From NCBI GenBank assembly GCA_017631745.1, contig JAGBSR010000139.1:1-7083 (forward strand): a stretch of DNA of 7,083 bases. The letters run 5' to 3'. The notes below the pieces were generated by a model that saw only the letters and a program-made list of their open reading frames with translations, did no database searches and was not told where the DNA came from. Of the stretch, positions 5,945 to 7,083 are shown one piece after another; the stretch's first letter is position 1; every line of letters begins with the position of its first letter. This DNA comes from Clostridia bacterium (GTDB lineage: Bacteria > Bacillota > Clostridia > Oscillospirales > Acutalibacteraceae). The position numbers and the translations under genes were made by a program.

Positions 5945-6031
5945 GATATGACGCTTATCAAAAGAAAGTGATTACGGCAGGGTGAAACGCATATTGAAGC
6001 TTTAATAATTCGCCCTCGTTTTTTTATCGCT

Positions 6032-6072
6032 CGCCGCGTGGCGTTACTTTTTGCTGCCGCCCAAAAAGTAAC
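6032..6072. repeat. Strong hairpin repeat in gene-free region
   Basis: GTTACTTTTTG (6043-6053) and CAAAAAGTAAC (6062-6072) form a perfect 11-bp stem with an 8-nt GC-rich loop. A small CGCC-GCGT-GGCG hairpin (6032-6043) abuts it. No T-run follows on either strand in terminator position, and no gene ends here, so it is more likely a dispersed palindromic repeat. Confidence 0.65.
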
Positions 6073-6100
6073 CAAAAAGGCGTTGATGCTATTGATCAGA

Positions 6101-6180
6101 TGAAGCTTTAATATTAAGATGCAGAAAAGCTTTTCTTCGGTGACGAAGCTGTACGAGTGTACTGCGAGATGGCAAAAAAG
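6101..6180 (+). repeat. 80-bp intergenic direct repeat, copy 1
   Basis: This matches 6251-6329 at a period of 150 bp. The first 31 bases agree except for one, the middle differs, and then a 24-base block (6145-6168, containing GTAC-GAGT-GTAC) and GGCAAAAAA agree. The variable middle here forms a CTTCG-GTGA-CGAAG hairpin (6135-6148) with a GNRA loop. A palindrome GAAAAGCTTTTC lies at 6124-6135. A shorter 13-bp piece of the same start occurs at 5995-6007. Confidence 0.8.
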
Positions 6181-6250
6181 TAAACTTCCCCAAACAATCC
6201 AATTCAACCATTCCCCCACTGCTTAACAAAAGGAACTACAAGTAAAAGTC

Positions 6251-6329
6251 TGAAGCTTTAAGATTAAGATGCAGAAAAGCTCTTCTTTGCCCCGAAGCTG
6301 TACGAGTGTACTGCGAGCGGGCAAAAAAA
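6251..6329 (+). repeat. 80-bp intergenic direct repeat, copy 2
   Basis: In this copy the variable middle becomes TTTGCCC (6286-6292), which pairs with GGGCAAA (6319-6325) and closes a stem around the conserved GTAC-GAGT-GTAC hairpin (6300-6311). Copy 1 cannot form that outer stem. It forms the left part of the larger element 6251-6406. Confidence 0.8.
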
Positions 6330-6336
6330 GCTTTAG

Positions 6337-6369
6337 AAAAAACAAACGGACTTCACAAGGAAGTCCGTT
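6337..6369 (-). terminator. Rho-independent terminator of gap
   Basis: AACGGACTTC (6345-6354) and GAAGTCCGTT (6360-6369) form a perfect 10-bp stem with a 5-nt loop. A6 at 6337-6342 gives the T-run on the minus strand. T7 at 6373-6379 would also allow use on the plus strand, although no + gene lies to its left in this interval. Confidence 0.85.
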
Positions 6370-6410
6370 AAGTTTTTTTCGTTCTGCGCTTAATATTAAA
6401 GCTTCAGAGA

Positions 6411-7083
6411 TTATGCAAGCTCAGCGAAGTACTTGATTGTACGAACCATCTGGCTTGTGTATGAGTTTTCGTTGTCGTACCAAGCAACAACCTGAACCTG
6501 ATAGAGACCGTCTTCGATCTTTGTAACCATTGTCTGAGTAGCATCGAAGAGTGAACCGTATCTGATACCAACGATATCTGATGAAACGAGTTCTTCTTCT
6601 GTGTAACCGAAGCTATCTGAAGCAGCAGCCTTCATAGCAGCGTTGATGCCTTCCTTAGTTACGTCGTCACCCTTAACAACAGCAACGAGGATTGTTGTTG
6701 AACCTGTGGGAGTGGGAACTCTCTGAGCTGAACCGATGAGTTTGCCGTTGAGTTCGGGGATAACAAGGCCGATAGCCTTAGCAGCACCTGTTGAGTTGGG
6801 AACGATGTTTGCAGCAGCTGCACGAGCTCTTCTGAGGTCACCCTTCTTGTGAGGACCGTCAAGAACCATCTGATCACCTGTGTAAGCATGAACTGTTGTC
6901 ATGATACCGCTCTGGATAGCAGCATAGTCGTTGAGAGCCTTAGCCATGGGAGCAAGGCAGTTTGTTGTACAAGAAGCAGCAGAAATGATTGTATCATCAG
7001 CTGTAAGTGTCTTCTCGTTAACTGAGTAAACGATTGTGGGAAGGTCATTACCAGCGGGAGCTGAGATAACAACTTTCTTAGCA
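6411..7083 (-). CDS. gap: Glyceraldehyde-3-phosphate dehydrogenase, 3' part (start outside window)
   Basis: This enzyme converts glyceraldehyde-3-phosphate, NAD+ and phosphate to 1,3-bisphosphoglycerate in cytosolic glycolysis. About 223 of the usual ~335 residues are visible. The frame is open to the window edge, beginning AKKVVISAPA, so the N-terminal NAD-binding half lies beyond 7083 and the gene is cut by the window, not truncated. The catalytic loop SAASCTTNCLAP is present (catalytic Cys codon at 6969-6971). So are the catalytic-His motif TTVHAYTGDQ, the phosphate-site segments RRARAAAANIVPNSTGAA and TPTGS, and the C-terminal WYDNENSYTSQMVRT typical of phosphorylating NAD enzymes. It ends as a single unit in a strong terminator. 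Alternatives (erythrose-4-phosphate or non-phosphorylating forms) fit less well. Confidence 0.96.
   Translation of the reverse strand, partial: AKKVVISAPAGNDLPTIVYSVNEKTLTADDTIISAASCTTNCLAPMAKALNDYAAIQSGIMTTVHAYTGDQMVLDGPHKKGDLRRARAAAANIVPNSTGAAKAIGLVIPELNGKLIGSAQRVPTPTGSTTILVAVVKGDDVTKEGINAAMKAAASDSFGYTEEELVSSDIVGIRYGSLFDATQTMVTKIEDGLYQVQVVAWYDNENSYTSQMVRTIKYFAELA

Larger units (their letters stand above)
6251..6406. mobile_element. MITE-like element with ~24-bp terminal inverted repeats
   Basis: The left end (from 6251: TGAAGCTTTA, then AGATTAAG, then ATGCAGA) is matched by the inverted right end 6383-6406, with two or three differences. The right end is also the exact 18-bp inverse of 6101-6118. 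The 156-bp interval encodes no protein and contains the gap terminator. No target duplication is visible, and the right end stops four bases before the gap stop codon. A repeat block with shuffled ends is the alternative to a true non-autonomous transposon. Confidence 0.45.

Noticed and set aside
5855..5960. Fluoride (crcB) riboswitch ahead of the CLC gene
   Set aside because: The leader predicted from the promoter is only about 54 nt and A/T-rich, and I see no trace of the conserved riboswitch core on the minus strand.
5633..5971. 112-residue plus-strand frame across the CLC gene start and its promoter
   Set aside because: It is antisense to the CLC N-terminus and covers the clc promoter; no ribosome site.
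5941..6219. 92-residue open frame on the minus strand in the repeat region
   Set aside because: It runs through the hairpin repeats, has no convincing ribosome site or promoter, and its composition reflects the repeats; not a credible gene.

Overview
The window looks like chromosomal DNA of a low-to-moderate G+C gut-type Firmicute (Bacillota), most likely Oscillospirales/Ruminococcaceae. The basis is the codon style, clear Shine-Dalgarno sites, strong sigma-A-like promoters, terminators with long T-runs, and many short hairpin-rich intergenic repeats. The assignment is inference; no rRNA or marker gene is present.

Layout, left to right. (1) Positions 1-241 hold two copies of a perfect 79-bp direct repeat, 162 bp apart. 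Each copy contains a sequence with the exact geometry of a tRNA 3' end (T-loop, T-stem strand, 7-nt acceptor strand, A73, CCA), followed at once by a Rho-independent terminator. No tRNA body lies between them; instead there is a compact multi-helix insert closed by a perfect 10-bp stem. (2) Positions 342-1037 (+) encode an unrecognised two-TM protein with its own promoter. (3) It converges, over a bidirectional terminator, on a serC-serA operon (2265-3350 and 1095-2252, both -), which encodes the first two steps of serine synthesis from 3-phosphoglycerate. (4) Divergently, from a shared 254-bp intergenic region with two near-consensus promoters, runs a membrane-anchored glycerophosphodiester phosphodiesterase (3605-4444, +). 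(5) It converges on a CLC-family transporter (4604-5854, -) whose selectivity motifs look like the fluoride-specific CLC-F branch. (6) A 556-bp gene-free stretch (5855-6410) carries the clc promoter, an 11-bp-stem hairpin repeat, two ~80-bp direct repeats and a 156-bp element with terminal inverted repeats that encloses the gap terminator. (7) The window ends inside gap (6411 to beyond 7083, -), encoding NAD-type glyceraldehyde-3-phosphate dehydrogenase, with the catalytic-Cys motif visible.

Gap leads to 3-phosphoglycerate via Pgk, and SerA and SerC take that intermediate to phosphoserine, so central carbon and serine metabolism lie close together here, though in separate transcription units. 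The serine phosphatase (SerB) is not in the window. No CRISPR array, phage module, toxin-antitoxin pair or defence system is visible. The most unusual content is non-coding: the tRNA-tail repeats at the left end and the MITE-like repeats upstream of clc.
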